This document shows, piece by piece, positions 49,387 to 58,348 of a stretch of DNA of 64,000 nt (position 1 is its first letter; every line of letters begins with the position of its first letter). The stretch is from Betaproteobacteria bacterium (GTDB lineage: Bacteria > Pseudomonadota > Gammaproteobacteria > Burkholderiales > Casimicrobiaceae): NCBI GenBank assembly GCA_016716425.1, contig JADJWJ010000022.1, positions 62,001-126,000 of the forward strand, in the 5' to 3' direction. The position numbers and the translations under genes were made by a program. Under the pieces are notes generated by a model. The model made no database searches. It was not told the DNA's origin and saw only the letters and a list, made by a program, of their open reading frames with translations.

Positions 49387-50136
49387 TTGAAAAAACACGC
49401 CATTGTAACGGAGTCCCGCCGGCCGGCCAAAGCGGCCGCGCACCAGCGCCCGGACGCGGCCGCGCCGCACCCGCTGGTGGGTGCGCAGTTCGTGACCGGC
49501 GCCGCGCAGGCGTCGCAGCTGCCGCCGCCCGGCGTGCCCGAAATCGCGTTCGCCGGGCGGTCCAACGCCGGCAAGTCGAGCGCGATCAACGCGCTCGCGA
49601 ACCGCACGCGGCTCGCGTATGCCAGCCGGACGCCGGGGCGCACGCGCGAGATCAACCTGTTCGCGCTTCGCGGCGGGGCCGCGCTCGTGGCCGACCTGCC
49701 GGGCTACGGGTACGCGGCGGTCGCGAAGGCCGTCAAGCGGGGCTGGCAGGACTTCCTCTGGCAGTACGTGACGACGCGCCCGAATCTCGTCGCGCTCGTG
49801 CTCGTCGTCGACGCCCGGCACGGCCTGAAGGACCTCGACCTCGCCGTGCTCGCGGAGTTCGTCCGCTCGTCGCGGCCGGTGCTCATCCTCGCCACGAAGG
49901 CCGACAAGCTCGGCACGGCCGCGCAGCGCGCTGCGGTGGCGACGATCGCGGCGCAACTCTCCGCCGCGTTTCCGCCCGCCGCCCCGACCGTCACGGTCCA
50001 ACCGTTCTCGGCCACGACGCGCTTCGGGGTGCCCGAGGCGGAGACCACGATCGCCGCGTGGATTCCGGGCGGGCCGTGGCAGAATGCGCAGGTGGACCCG
50101 GCCGCCAAAGAAAGGCCCCGCCGTCAAGGGGAATGA
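49387..50136 (+). CDS. engB: Ribosome biogenesis GTP-binding protein EngB/YsxC
   Basis: A 249-residue GTPase of the EngB (YihA/YsxC) family, needed for assembly of the 50S subunit. G1 is GRSNAGKSSAIN near residues 57-68. Switch I contains TPGRTREINLF, G3 is VADLPGYGYAAV, and G4 TKADKL is near 173. The start is TTG at 49387, reading KKHAIVTES after the first residue; no ATG is placed before the G1 motif. The C-terminal PAAKERPRRQGE and the stop codon lie within a terminator-like hairpin. Residues 1-35 vary in the family. Confidence 0.92.
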   Translation: MKKHAIVTESRRPAKAAAHQRPDAAAPHPLVGAQFVTGAAQASQLPPPGVPEIAFAGRSNAGKSSAINALANRTRLAYASRTPGRTREINLFALRGGAALVADLPGYGYAAVAKAVKRGWQDFLWQYVTTRPNLVALVLVVDARHGLKDLDLAVLAEFVRSSRPVLILATKADKLGTAAQRAAVATIAAQLSAAFPPAAPTVTVQPFSATTRFGVPEAETTIAAWIPGGPWQNAQVDPAAKERPRRQGE

Positions 50137-50147
50137 CGCGGGGCCTT
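50112..50147 (+). terminator. GC-rich hairpin overlapping the engB stop codon
   Basis: AAGGCCCCGCCGTCA pairs with TGACGCGGGGCCTT with one bulged base, enclosing AGGGGAA. The TGA of engB is inside the right arm. No T run follows on the plus strand. It probably ends or stabilises the engB transcript. Confidence 0.55.
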
Positions 50148-50315
50148 GGAAAACCCGCCGCGGGGGGAGCCGCGAGCGGGCACCCGCTTTAGGGAGGGTA
50201 GCGGGAGACGGTCACCGTCCGCATGCTCTGACCGGCGGCCGGGGCCGCGAGTTCCGTTCCGCGTGCGCGGCACGCGGCATGTTCATGTTCAACCTCGCCC
50301 TGCGCGCCTTTCGCC

Positions 50316-52238
50316 ATGCCTGCCACGTTCAGCCCAGCTTCCACCGTCGTCGGCGGACTCGCCCAGGCGCTGCGGCCGCACGCGCCGTTCGCGGCGATGG
50401 ACGACGCGGACGTCGAGCGCGTCGTGCGTGCGTCGCGTCTGAAGTATTTCGCGTCGGGCGACACGATCCTGACGCCGACGCCGCACCGGCCGGAGCACTG
50501 CTACATCGTCAAGCAGGGCACGGTGCGCGGCGAGCGGCCGGGACAAGGCGGCCTTGCCGTCGGCCTGTGGGAGCTGACCGCCGGCGAGATGTTCCCGCTG
50601 GGCGCGCTGCTCGGCCGGCGCGGCGTCACGTCGGTCTACCGCGCCGTGCACGACACGTTCGTCCTCGTGTTCTCGGCCGCCGAGTTCGACGCCCTCGTCG
50701 CCCGTTCGGCGCCGTTCCGCGACTTCTGCACGCGCGGGCTCGCGCACCTGCTCGACCTCCTGCGCGCGGAGGTGCAGGCCGAGTACGTGGGAGGCATCAC
50801 CGGCCGGCACGACATGAGCACGCCGCTCGCCAGGCTCCTGCGCTCGGCGCCGATGACGGCATCGCCGGACACCGCGCTCGACCGTGCGCTGGCGACGATG
50901 GAGGAGCGCCGGATCGGCTCGCTGCCGGTCGTCGACGGGCAGGGCAAGCCGCTCGGCATCTTCACGCGGCAGGACGTGATCGGGCGCATCGTGCTGCCGG
51001 GGCGCAGCCTCGCCTCGCCGATCGCCGAGGTCATGAGCGCGCCCGCGATCGCGCTTCCGGCCGAGGCGACGGCCGCCGATGCGGCGCTCGTCATGGCGCA
51101 AAGCGGCATCCGGCACGTCGTGGTCACCGATGGCGACGGGCGCGTCGCCGGCGTCGTGTCCGAGCGCGACCTCTTCCACCTGCACCGGCTCTCGGTGCGC
51201 GAGCTGTCGTCCGCGCTGCGCCGCGCGCACGACCTGCCCACGCTCGTCCAGTGCGCGGCCGACATCCGCGCGCTGTCGCATGCGCTGGTGGCGCAGGGCG
51301 TGGGCAGCGGCCCCCTCACCCGGATGATCTCGAGCCTCAACGACCGGCTGACGGTGCGCGTGCTCGAGCTGACCGCGCCGTCGTACGACCTCAACGGCGT
51401 GACGGTGTGCTGGCTGGGGCTGGGTTCCGAAGGGCGCGGCGAGCAGACGATCGCCACCGACCAGGACAACGGGCTCATCTTCGCCGCGAACGATCCGGCG
51501 CCGCCGGACGACGTGATCCGCGAGCGGCTGCTGCCGTTCGCGCGCGCGGTGAACGAGGCCCTCGACCGCTGCGGCTACCCGCTGTGCAAGGGCGGGGTCA
51601 TGGCGATGAACCCGAACTGGTGCCTGTCGCTGCCCGAGTGGGTCAACGCGTTCGCGCGCTGGATCGACCGCGGCGACCCGGAGAGCCTGCTCGCGTCCAA
51701 CATCTTCTTCGACTTCCGCCCGTTGTGGGGTGCGGCGCCGCTCGCTGCGGCGCTGCGCGCGGACATCGGCACGCGCGCGCAGAAGAACCAGCGGTTCCTG
51801 AAGCAGATGAGCGACAACGCGCGGCGCAACCGGCCGCCGCTGTCGTGGCGCGGCGAGCTCGTGCCCGCGGAGGACGCGAGCGGGGTCGAGGGCATCGACC
51901 TCAAGCTCTACGGGAGCATGCCCATCACCGACGCCGCGCGGATCTTCGCGCTCGCGACGGGCGTGACCGCGACCGGCACGCTCGAGCGGATGCGGGAGGC
52001 TGCCGGCAAGCTCGGCATCGTCGCCGAGGATCTCGTCAACTGGACCGACGCGTTCGAGTATCTGCAGATGCTGCGGCTGCGCACGCAGCACCGGCGGATG
52101 ACGCACGAACTGCCGCCGTCGGCCAATCCGAACCTGCTGCCGCTCGCGAGCGTTTCGGCGCTCGACCGGCGCATCCTGAAGGAGTCGCTGCGGCAGGTGC
52201 GCAGGATTCAGCAGCGGCTGGAAGTGGACTATCCCTGA
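50316..52238 (+). CDS. cNMP-binding/CBS/DUF294 nucleotidyltransferase-like protein
   Basis: A 640-residue multidomain protein. Residues about 25-145 form a cyclic-nucleotide-binding fold. Two CBS domains follow (about 165-290, with IGSLPVVDGQGKPLGIFTRQDVI and IRHVVVTDGDGRVAGVVSERDL). A DUF294 nucleotidyltransferase core (about 310-450) carries GLGSEGRGEQTIATDQDNGL, resembling the GlnD/GlnE active site. The DUF294 C-terminal substrate-binding domain ends near 620. It is presumably a nucleotide-sensing nucleotidyltransferase, but its target is unknown. The stop overlaps the ATG of a DnaQ-like exonuclease gene (TGATG), so the two proteins are probably made together. Confidence 0.87.
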   Translation: MPATFSPASTVVGGLAQALRPHAPFAAMDDADVERVVRASRLKYFASGDTILTPTPHRPEHCYIVKQGTVRGERPGQGGLAVGLWELTAGEMFPLGALLGRRGVTSVYRAVHDTFVLVFSAAEFDALVARSAPFRDFCTRGLAHLLDLLRAEVQAEYVGGITGRHDMSTPLARLLRSAPMTASPDTALDRALATMEERRIGSLPVVDGQGKPLGIFTRQDVIGRIVLPGRSLASPIAEVMSAPAIALPAEATAADAALVMAQSGIRHVVVTDGDGRVAGVVSERDLFHLHRLSVRELSSALRRAHDLPTLVQCAADIRALSHALVAQGVGSGPLTRMISSLNDRLTVRVLELTAPSYDLNGVTVCWLGLGSEGRGEQTIATDQDNGLIFAANDPAPPDDVIRERLLPFARAVNEALDRCGYPLCKGGVMAMNPNWCLSLPEWVNAFARWIDRGDPESLLASNIFFDFRPLWGAAPLAAALRADIGTRAQKNQRFLKQMSDNARRNRPPLSWRGELVPAEDASGVEGIDLKLYGSMPITDAARIFALATGVTATGTLERMREAAGKLGIVAEDLVNWTDAFEYLQMLRLRTQHRRMTHELPPSANPNLLPLASVSALDRRILKESLRQVRRIQQRLEVDYP

Positions 52239-52888
52239 TGGTCGTGCAGCGGCTGCGCGAGCGCTTCTCCGCGCTGTGGAAGCGCGACGCCGGGCCGCCC
52301 GAGCGCTGGGTGGTCGTCGACACCGAGACCTCGGGACTCGATCCGCAGCGCGACGCGCTGCTGGCCGTCGGCGCGGTGGCCGTGGACGCGGACGGCATCC
52401 GCGTCGCCGACAGCTTCGAGGTCGTCCTGCAGCACGAGGCCGCCGGCGACGCCGAGAACGTGGCCATCCACGGCATCGGCTGGGGCGCCCAGCGTGCGGG
52501 CACGCCGCTCGCCGACGCGATGCCCGCGTTCGCCGCCTATGTCGGCGCCGCGCCGTGCGTCGGCTTCCACGCGAGCTTCGACCGCACCGTGCTCGCGCGC
52601 GCGTTCGCGGCGGCCGGGGCGGGGGCGGCGCCGTCGCGCTGGCTCGACGTCGCCGAACTCGCCGCGGCGCTCCACCCGGACCAGCACAAGCGCGGCGAAC
52701 GCAGCCTCGACGACTGGCTCGCGCGCTACGGCATCGAGACCGCATCGCGCCACACGGCGGCGGGCGACGCGCTGGTCACCGCCGAGCTGCTGCTGCGGCT
52801 GCAGGCGCAGGCCGCGGAGCAGGGCAGCCGCGGCTTCGCGGCGATCTCGCGCATGGCGCGGCAGCACCGCTGGCTCGGGTCGTCGTGA
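52238..52888 (+). CDS. DnaQ-like 3'-5' exonuclease
   Basis: A 216-residue DEDD-superfamily exonuclease. Exo I is VVVDTETSGLDP with D28 and E30. Exo II lies in VGFHASFDRTVLARAF with the conserved HASFD, and Exo III in SRHTAAGDALVTAELLL with H and D, making this the DEDDh type. It has no clear BRCT or helicase extension. It could process RNA or DNA ends, or short oligonucleotides. Its start overlaps the stop of the cNMP/CBS/DUF294 gene, and this neighbour pairing suggests shared regulation. The upstream protein may sense the nucleotide state, but that is inference. Confidence 0.88.
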   Translation: MVVQRLRERFSALWKRDAGPPERWVVVDTETSGLDPQRDALLAVGAVAVDADGIRVADSFEVVLQHEAAGDAENVAIHGIGWGAQRAGTPLADAMPAFAAYVGAAPCVGFHASFDRTVLARAFAAAGAGAAPSRWLDVAELAAALHPDQHKRGERSLDDWLARYGIETASRHTAAGDALVTAELLLRLQAQAAEQGSRGFAAISRMARQHRWLGSS

Positions 52889-52954
52889 ACCGGGCCCGGG
52901 CGGCCGGCGCGGCCGGACGCTAAGATGACGGGGACGCCACCCACGGAGCCGCGC

Positions 52955-53962
52955 ATGAGCTTCTCGTTCACCGGCAAGTTCCCCGACAAGCGGCCGCGCC
53001 GGATGCGCCGTGACGACTTTTCGCGGCGGATGATGCGCGAGACCCGCCTTGCCGCCGACGACTTCATCTATCCGGTGTTCGTGCTCGACGGCGCCAAGCG
53101 CGTGGAGGCGGTGCCGTCGCTGCCCGGCGTGGCGCGCAAGAGCATCGACGTGCTGCTCGCCGACGCCGAGCGCTGCCTCACACTTGGCGTGCCGGCGATC
53201 GCGCTGTTCCCGGTCGTGCCGCAGGAGCAAAAGTCGCTCGACGCGGCCGCCGCGTGGCATCCGGAGGGCCTGGTGCCGCGCACGGTGCGCGCGCTGAAGG
53301 AGCGCTTTCCCGAGCTTGGGGTGATCACCGACGTCGCGCTCGACCCGTACACCAGCCACGGGCAGGACGGGCTGATCGACGCTGCGGGCTACGTGCTGAA
53401 CGAGGCGACCGTCGCCGCGCTGACCAAGCAGGCGCTTTGCCACGCGGAAGCCGGCGCGGACATGGTCGCGCCGTCGGACATGATGGACGGGCGCATCGGC
53501 GCCGTGCGCGCTGCGCTCGACGGCGCCGGGTGCGAGTTGACGCGCATTCTCGCCTACTCGGCGAAGTACGCGTCGTCGTTCTACGGCCCGTTCCGCGACG
53601 CCGTCGGCTCGGCGGCCAACCTGTCGGGCGGCAACAAGTACACGTACCAGATGGACCCGGCGAACACCGACGAGGCGCTGTGGGAGGTCCACCTGGACAT
53701 TCGCGAGGGCGCCGACATGGTGATGGTCAAGCCGGGGCTGCCCTATCTCGACATCGTCCGCCGCGTGAAGGACACGTTCGGCATGCCGACCGCCGTCTAC
53801 CAGGTGTCCGGCGAGTACGCGATGCTGAAGGCCGCCGCGCAGGCGGGCTGGCTCGACGAGCGAGCGTGCGTGCTGGAGGCGCTCGTCGGGATGAGGCGGG
53901 CGGGAGCGGATGCGATCCTCACGTACTTCGCGCTCGACGCGGCGGCGTGGCTGAAGGCGTGA
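52955..53962 (+). CDS. hemB: Delta-aminolevulinic acid dehydratase (porphobilinogen synthase)
   Basis: A 335-residue HemB joining two aminolevulinates into porphobilinogen, the first common tetrapyrrole. The Schiff-base lysines are K204 (AYSAKYASSFYGPF) and K259 (MVKPGLPYLDIV). The metal loop DVALDPYTSHGQDG at 126-139 has aspartates where zinc enzymes carry three cysteines, so it is the magnesium/potassium type. QMDPANTDEALWE is also typical. The start is the ATG at 52955 after ACGGAG. The preceding exonuclease gene ends 66 bases before. Confidence 0.96.
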   Translation: MSFSFTGKFPDKRPRRMRRDDFSRRMMRETRLAADDFIYPVFVLDGAKRVEAVPSLPGVARKSIDVLLADAERCLTLGVPAIALFPVVPQEQKSLDAAAAWHPEGLVPRTVRALKERFPELGVITDVALDPYTSHGQDGLIDAAGYVLNEATVAALTKQALCHAEAGADMVAPSDMMDGRIGAVRAALDGAGCELTRILAYSAKYASSFYGPFRDAVGSAANLSGGNKYTYQMDPANTDEALWEVHLDIREGADMVMVKPGLPYLDIVRRVKDTFGMPTAVYQVSGEYAMLKAAAQAGWLDERACVLEALVGMRRAGADAILTYFALDAAAWLKA

Positions 53963-54015
53963 GGGCGGCAAGATCCCGACCCGCGAAGGACGCCGGGACG
54001 ATCCATTCAACGCCC

Positions 54016-54148
54016 TGAACCACGCAGAGCGCGGAGAAGACCAACGCACTCCCTGCCGGCAGGCACCGCTTGCCTCCTGCCTTGCTCCGTGCGCTGTGTG
54101 GTGGATGAACGCGGGTTGAATTTCTCCGCGTCCTTCGTGGTTCAGGAG
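54016..54148. repeat. Inverted repeat element (AACCACG ... CGTGGTT) between hemB and an unknown gene
   Basis: TGAACCACGCAGAGCGCGGAGAA on the left and TTTCTCCGCGTCCTTCGTGG on the right are approximate reverse complements. About 80 bases lie between them. A second pair of arms (ACTCCCTGCCGGCAGGC) is nested inside. The element fills the convergent gap downstream of hemB. Its arms recall the elements at 6.2 and 40.5 kb. Confidence 0.6.
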
Positions 54149-54777
54149 CTGTTTCCTGCCGCCGCCAGCAATCCCGCGACGCCCGCCTCGTCCAGCCACA
54201 CCTCCTCGTTGCCGTGCCGATCCCGCCGCGGGCGCTGGCGGGCCTCCTCCGGCGTGCGCACCGACAGTCGCAGGCCGCCGGCTTGCGTCTCGACGAACAG
54301 TTCGGCCGCGCCGTCGCGGTCGGACTGCATGGCACGGTAGGCCACGCCCGCGTCGAGCAGCGCGATCTCGACCAGCTTCGCGTCGGCGGCGACCAGCGCC
54401 AGGTGGATGTCGCTGTGCTCGGTCGCCCACCCGGCGGCGACGCCGCCGGTCAGGCGCGGCGCGAACGCGGCCAGGCGCCGCATCCAGCGCAGCGCCTCCT
54501 CGCGCTGGCGGGCGAGCGACGCCGCGTGCGCGTCGCCGCCGAAGAGCGCGTGGTGATCGGCGAGCGCCGCGGCGACCTCGTCGTCGCCCGGCAGCGCTTC
54601 GCGCTCCGGGAGCATCAGCTGGCGCACGGCCTTGCGCTTGGCGAGCGACCAGTCGGTGATGCCGTGCTCGGCGATCAGCCGCGCCGCCACGTGTGCGATC
54701 CGCGCGCGGTTGTGCGCGCCGCGGCCCTCGGGCGCGTGCGCGCGCTCCCGTGCCGGCGGGCGGTCGCGTTCGGCCAC
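54142..54777 (-). CDS. Conserved hypothetical protein
   Basis: A 211-residue soluble protein that I do not recognise as a named enzyme. The N-terminal RARIAHVAARLIAEHGITDWSLAKRKAVRQL looks superficially like the start of a TetR-type DNA-binding domain. The usual turn and second helix are not convincing, and such sequences occur in betaproteobacterial proteins of unknown role. The middle is helical with many Ala and Arg, and the C-terminal half has short strands (HLALVAADAKLVEIALLDAG, LRLSVRTPEE). There is no signal or membrane segment. It lies 4 bases from the end of the PBP1A gene upstream on the same strand. Confidence 0.6.
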   Translation of the reverse strand: MAERDRPPARERAHAPEGRGAHNRARIAHVAARLIAEHGITDWSLAKRKAVRQLMLPEREALPGDDEVAAALADHHALFGGDAHAASLARQREEALRWMRRLAAFAPRLTGGVAAGWATEHSDIHLALVAADAKLVEIALLDAGVAYRAMQSDRDGAAELFVETQAGGLRLSVRTPEEARQRPRRDRHGNEEVWLDEAGVAGLLAAAGNSS

Positions 54778-54781
54778 GTGG

Positions 54782-57103
54782 CTAGAACAACTGGTCGCGG
54801 ACGTCCTGCGGCGCGCGGCCCGGCACGTTCGGCGCCAGCGTTTCCTCGCGCCCCCGGGGCGGAAACTCCGCGAAGAACCACTCCGACAGGCCGCTCGCGT
54901 CGTCGCGCAGGCCGGTCGCCTCGTTGATGCGCACCGAGACGAGGCCGTCGGGGACGGCGAGCGGCGTCTCGGGCACGCCCTTCAGCGTCCGCTGCATGAA
55001 GTTGATCCAGATCGGCAGCGCGGCGAGCGCGCCGGTCTCGTTCGCGCCCAGCGACTTCGGCTGGTCGAAGCCGATCCACGCGACGCCGACGATCGCCGCG
55101 TTGAACCCGCAGAACCACGCGTCGACGTTCTCGTTCGTGGTGCCGGTCTTGCCGGCCAGGTCGCGCCGGCCGAGCACCTGCGCGCGGGTCGCCGTGCCGC
55201 GCGTGACGACGTCGCGCAGCATCGTCGTCATCACGAACGCGTTGCGCGGGTCGATCGCGCGCTCGGCGCCATCGCCGGCGGCCACCGGCCTCGCTTCGGA
55301 AAGCACGGTGCCGCGGGCGTCGGTCACCCTGGCGATCAGATACGGGGCGACCCGGTAGCCGCCGTTGGCGAAGACCGCGTAGCCGCTCGCCATCTGCAGC
55401 GGCGTGACGGAGCCCGCGCCCAAGCCCATCGTCAGGTACGGCGGGTGCAGCCTCGGGTCGAACCCGAACTTCGCGATGTAGTCCTGCGCGTACTGCGGGC
55501 CGATCGCCTGCAGCACCCGCACGGTGACGAGGTTCTTGGACTTGGCGAGGGCGGTGCGTAGCCGCATCGGGCCCTCGAACTTGCCGTCGTAGTTCTTGGG
55601 CTCCCAGTCCTCGCTGCCGGTCTGCGCCGCGGGCACGAAGAACGGCGCGTCATTGACCACGGTCGCCGGCGAGAACCCCTTCTCCAGCGCCGCCGAATAG
55701 ATGAACGGCTTGAACGCGGAGCCCGGCTGGCGCTGCGCCTGCGTCACGTGGTTGAACTTGTTGCGCTCGTAGTCGAAGCCGCCGGTCAGCGCCAGGATCG
55801 TGCCGTCGAGCGGGGAGATCGCGACGAACGCGGCCTCGGCCTGCGGCAATTGGGCGATCGACCACCGGGCCTTGTCGTCGCGCGTGAGGCGGATCACCGC
55901 GCCGCGGCGGATGCGCTGCGCCGCCGGGACCTTGTCCGTCAGGTGGCGGGCGGCGAACTTGAGCCCGTCGCCGCTGACCACGACCGCGTCGCCGCTGGCG
56001 GTGGCCACGCGCACCTCCGTCGCGGCAGCGTCGAGCACCACGCCCGGCAGCAGATTGTCGCTGTCGGCGGTGTCCTGGAAGACGCGGTCGAGTACCGCCT
56101 CCCGCTCGGCGGCGTCGGCCGGCAGGTTGACGAAGCCCTCCGGCCCCCGGTACCCGTGCCGGCGGTCGTAGTCGAGCACACCCCGCCGCACGGCGGCATA
56201 GGCGGCCTCCTGGTCGGGCTTGCGGATGGTCGTCCACACCGTGATGCCCTTGGTGTAGGCGTCCTCGCCGTACGCTTCGAACACGACCTGGCGGGCCATC
56301 TCTGCGACCGCCTCGGCGTGGGTGGGCAGCGTGTCGCGCACGCCCTGGCGGACGTTCAGTGGCGCGGTTTGTGCTTCCTGGTACTGGGCGTCGTCGATGA
56401 ACCGGAGCTCGTGCATGCGCCTGAGCACGTACAGCTGCCGGCCCTTGGCGCGCTTGGGGTTGGTCACCGGGTTGTAGGCGGATGGCGCCTTCGGGAGGCC
56501 GGCCAGCATCGCGGCCTCCGGAACGGTGATGTCCTTCAGCGGCCGGCCGTAATAGATCTGGGCGGCGGCCGCGAACCCGTACGCACGTTGCCCGAGAAAT
56601 ATCTGATTGATGTAGAGCTCGAGGATCTCGTCCTTGGTGAGGTTGGCCTCGATCTTCCAGGCGAGCAGCACCTCGCGGAGCTTGCGGGTGACGGTCTTCT
56701 CGCGGGTCAGGAAGAAGTTGCGGGCGACCTGCATCGTGATCGTGCCCGCGCCCTGCTGGGTGCCGGAGGCCAGGTTGGCCAGCGCCGCGCGGGCGATGGA
56801 CAGGTAGTCGACGCCGCCATGCTGATAGAAACGTTCATCTTCCGCGGCCAAAATGGCCTGTTTCATCACATCCGGCACTTCCCGGATGCCAATCACGGCG
56901 CGCCGCTCTTCCCCGAACTCGCCCAAAAGGTCGCCTTCCGCCGAGAGGACCCGCAGCGGGATCTTCGGCTGGTAGTCGGTCAGGATCTCGAGCGACGGCA
57001 GCGTGGGCCAGAGCAGCGCCAGCACGAACGCCCCCAGCAGGGCGCCCACGACGGCGAGCCCCGCGGCCACGGATGCCAGATAGAGGAGCCAGCGCCTTAG
57101 CAC
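54782..57103 (-). CDS. mrcA: Penicillin-binding protein 1A
   Basis: A 773-residue bifunctional peptidoglycan synthase. There is an N-terminal membrane anchor (about 10-32). The glycosyltransferase domain has the catalytic AAEDERFYQHGGVD with E88 and GAGTITMQVARNFFLTRE, then ELYINQIFLGQRAYG. The transpeptidase domain has SxxK at S462 (GSAFKPF), SKN in AKSKNLVTVRV and KTGTTNENVDAW near 650. An OB-like insert precedes it. Length fits betaproteobacterial PBP1A. It is divergent from pilMNOPQ, an order shared with Pseudomonas and many betaproteobacteria. Confidence 0.95.
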   Translation of the reverse strand: MLRRWLLYLASVAAGLAVVGALLGAFVLALLWPTLPSLEILTDYQPKIPLRVLSAEGDLLGEFGEERRAVIGIREVPDVMKQAILAAEDERFYQHGGVDYLSIARAALANLASGTQQGAGTITMQVARNFFLTREKTVTRKLREVLLAWKIEANLTKDEILELYINQIFLGQRAYGFAAAAQIYYGRPLKDITVPEAAMLAGLPKAPSAYNPVTNPKRAKGRQLYVLRRMHELRFIDDAQYQEAQTAPLNVRQGVRDTLPTHAEAVAEMARQVVFEAYGEDAYTKGITVWTTIRKPDQEAAYAAVRRGVLDYDRRHGYRGPEGFVNLPADAAEREAVLDRVFQDTADSDNLLPGVVLDAAATEVRVATASGDAVVVSGDGLKFAARHLTDKVPAAQRIRRGAVIRLTRDDKARWSIAQLPQAEAAFVAISPLDGTILALTGGFDYERNKFNHVTQAQRQPGSAFKPFIYSAALEKGFSPATVVNDAPFFVPAAQTGSEDWEPKNYDGKFEGPMRLRTALAKSKNLVTVRVLQAIGPQYAQDYIAKFGFDPRLHPPYLTMGLGAGSVTPLQMASGYAVFANGGYRVAPYLIARVTDARGTVLSEARPVAAGDGAERAIDPRNAFVMTTMLRDVVTRGTATRAQVLGRRDLAGKTGTTNENVDAWFCGFNAAIVGVAWIGFDQPKSLGANETGALAALPIWINFMQRTLKGVPETPLAVPDGLVSVRINEATGLRDDASGLSEWFFAEFPPRGREETLAPNVPGRAPQDVRDQLF

Positions 57104-57256
57104 GTAGGAATAAAACTTGCGATAGTGGCCGGTGTTGCCGATTGTCCACTACCTGCAGTGCAACAATCGCAGCCCGAGTGGGGAAACAAATTGACAAGGT
57201 TCATACTTGCTGCCAGAGTTTAATGTAATTTGTCAGCATCTCGCCTGGCACCGGCC
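57104..57256. promoter_or_regulatory. Divergent promoter region mrcA/pilM
   Basis: The gap is less GC-rich than its surroundings. On the plus strand TTGACA at 57191-57196 is a perfect -35, but the best -10 (TTTAAT, 57219-57224) is 22 bases away, longer than normal. On the minus strand TGGACA and CTATCG with 17 bases between could serve mrcA. The individual promoters are therefore only tentative. Confidence 0.4.
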
Positions 57257-58348
57257 ATGCTCTCCGAAAAGTTCGCCACCGCCCTGGACTTGTTCAAAAC
57301 CAAGTCCCCTACGCTGATCGGCGTCGACATTGCGTCGACGTCGATCAAGCTGATCGAATTGTCGCAGACGGGCAAGGGCACGTTTCGCCTGGAGCGCTAC
57401 GCGATCGAGCCGCTGCCCAAGGACACGGTGACCGACGGCAACATTGCCAACCTCGACCAGGTGAGCGACGCCCTGAAGCGGGGCTGGAAGCGGCTGGGCA
57501 GCCGCAATCGCAACATCGCGATGGCGCTCCCCGCCGCCATGGTGATCACGAAGAAGATCATCGTGCCGTCCGGGCAGAAGGAAGAGGAACTCGAGCTCAC
57601 CGTCGAGGCCGAGGCGAACCAGTACATACCCTTCGCGCTGGACGAGGTCAACCTCGACTTCCAGACGCTGGGGCCCGCGCCCAACAACCCCGAGGAGGTC
57701 GAGGTCCTGATCGCCGCGTCGCGCAAGGAAAAGGTCGAGGACCGCGTGGCGATCGCGGAGGCGGCGGGCCTGAAACCGAGGGTGATGGACGTCGAGTCGT
57801 ACGCGACCCAGGAGGTGTTCGGCCTCATCGCGCCGTCGCTGCCCGCCAACGGGCGCGACCAGAACATCGCGCTGGTCGACATCGGCGCGCATGTGACCCA
57901 CTTCTACGTGCTGCGCAACAACCAGTTTCTGTTCTCCCGGGACCAGGCGTTCGGCGGCAACCAGCTGACGCAGGACATCCAGCGCGCCTTCAACCTGTCG
58001 CCCGAGGAGGCCGAGTCGGCGAAGAAGAACCAGGGCCTGCCGGAGAACTATGACAGCGACGTCCTGCAGCCGTTCATGGAGACGCTGGCGCTCGAGATCA
58101 CGCGCGCGCTGCAGTTCTTCTTCACGTCGACGTCGCACAACCAGGTCGACCAGGTCGTGCTGGCGGGCGGCTGCGCGGCGCTGCCGGGCATCGACGAGCT
58201 GGTCGCCAAGCGCGCGGGCGTGGCCACGGTCGTCGCCAACCCGTTCGCCGCCATGCAGGCGTCCGACCGCATCCGGCCCCGGCAGCTCGCGCAGGACGCG
58301 CCGATGCTGCTGATCGCCACCGGACTCGCGCTGCGGAGCTTCGAGTAA
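57257..58348 (+). CDS. pilM: Type IV pilus inner-membrane platform protein PilM
   Basis: A 363-residue actin-like ATPase of type IV pilus assembly. It starts MLSEKFATALDLF. The phosphate-binding GVDIASTSIKLIELS is at about residues 22-36, with NEEVLIAASRKEKVEDR-like residues and DIGAHVTHFYVLRNNQFLFSRD near 210. VLAGGCAALPGIDELVA is the adenosine motif near 303. PilM sits on the cytoplasmic face and binds the N terminus of PilN. The ATG at 57257 gives the common N terminus. The pilN start overlaps its stop (TAATG), so the operon is tightly coupled. Confidence 0.95.
   Translation: MLSEKFATALDLFKTKSPTLIGVDIASTSIKLIELSQTGKGTFRLERYAIEPLPKDTVTDGNIANLDQVSDALKRGWKRLGSRNRNIAMALPAAMVITKKIIVPSGQKEEELELTVEAEANQYIPFALDEVNLDFQTLGPAPNNPEEVEVLIAASRKEKVEDRVAIAEAAGLKPRVMDVESYATQEVFGLIAPSLPANGRDQNIALVDIGAHVTHFYVLRNNQFLFSRDQAFGGNQLTQDIQRAFNLSPEEAESAKKNQGLPENYDSDVLQPFMETLALEITRALQFFFTSTSHNQVDQVVLAGGCAALPGIDELVAKRAGVATVVANPFAAMQASDRIRPRQLAQDAPMLLIATGLALRSFE

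Noticed and set aside
57246..57261. TGGCACCGGCCATGCT resembling a sigma-54 promoter at pilM
   Set aside because: The match overlaps the pilM ATG itself, so a transcript from it could not carry the start codon, and the -12 part has a mismatch.
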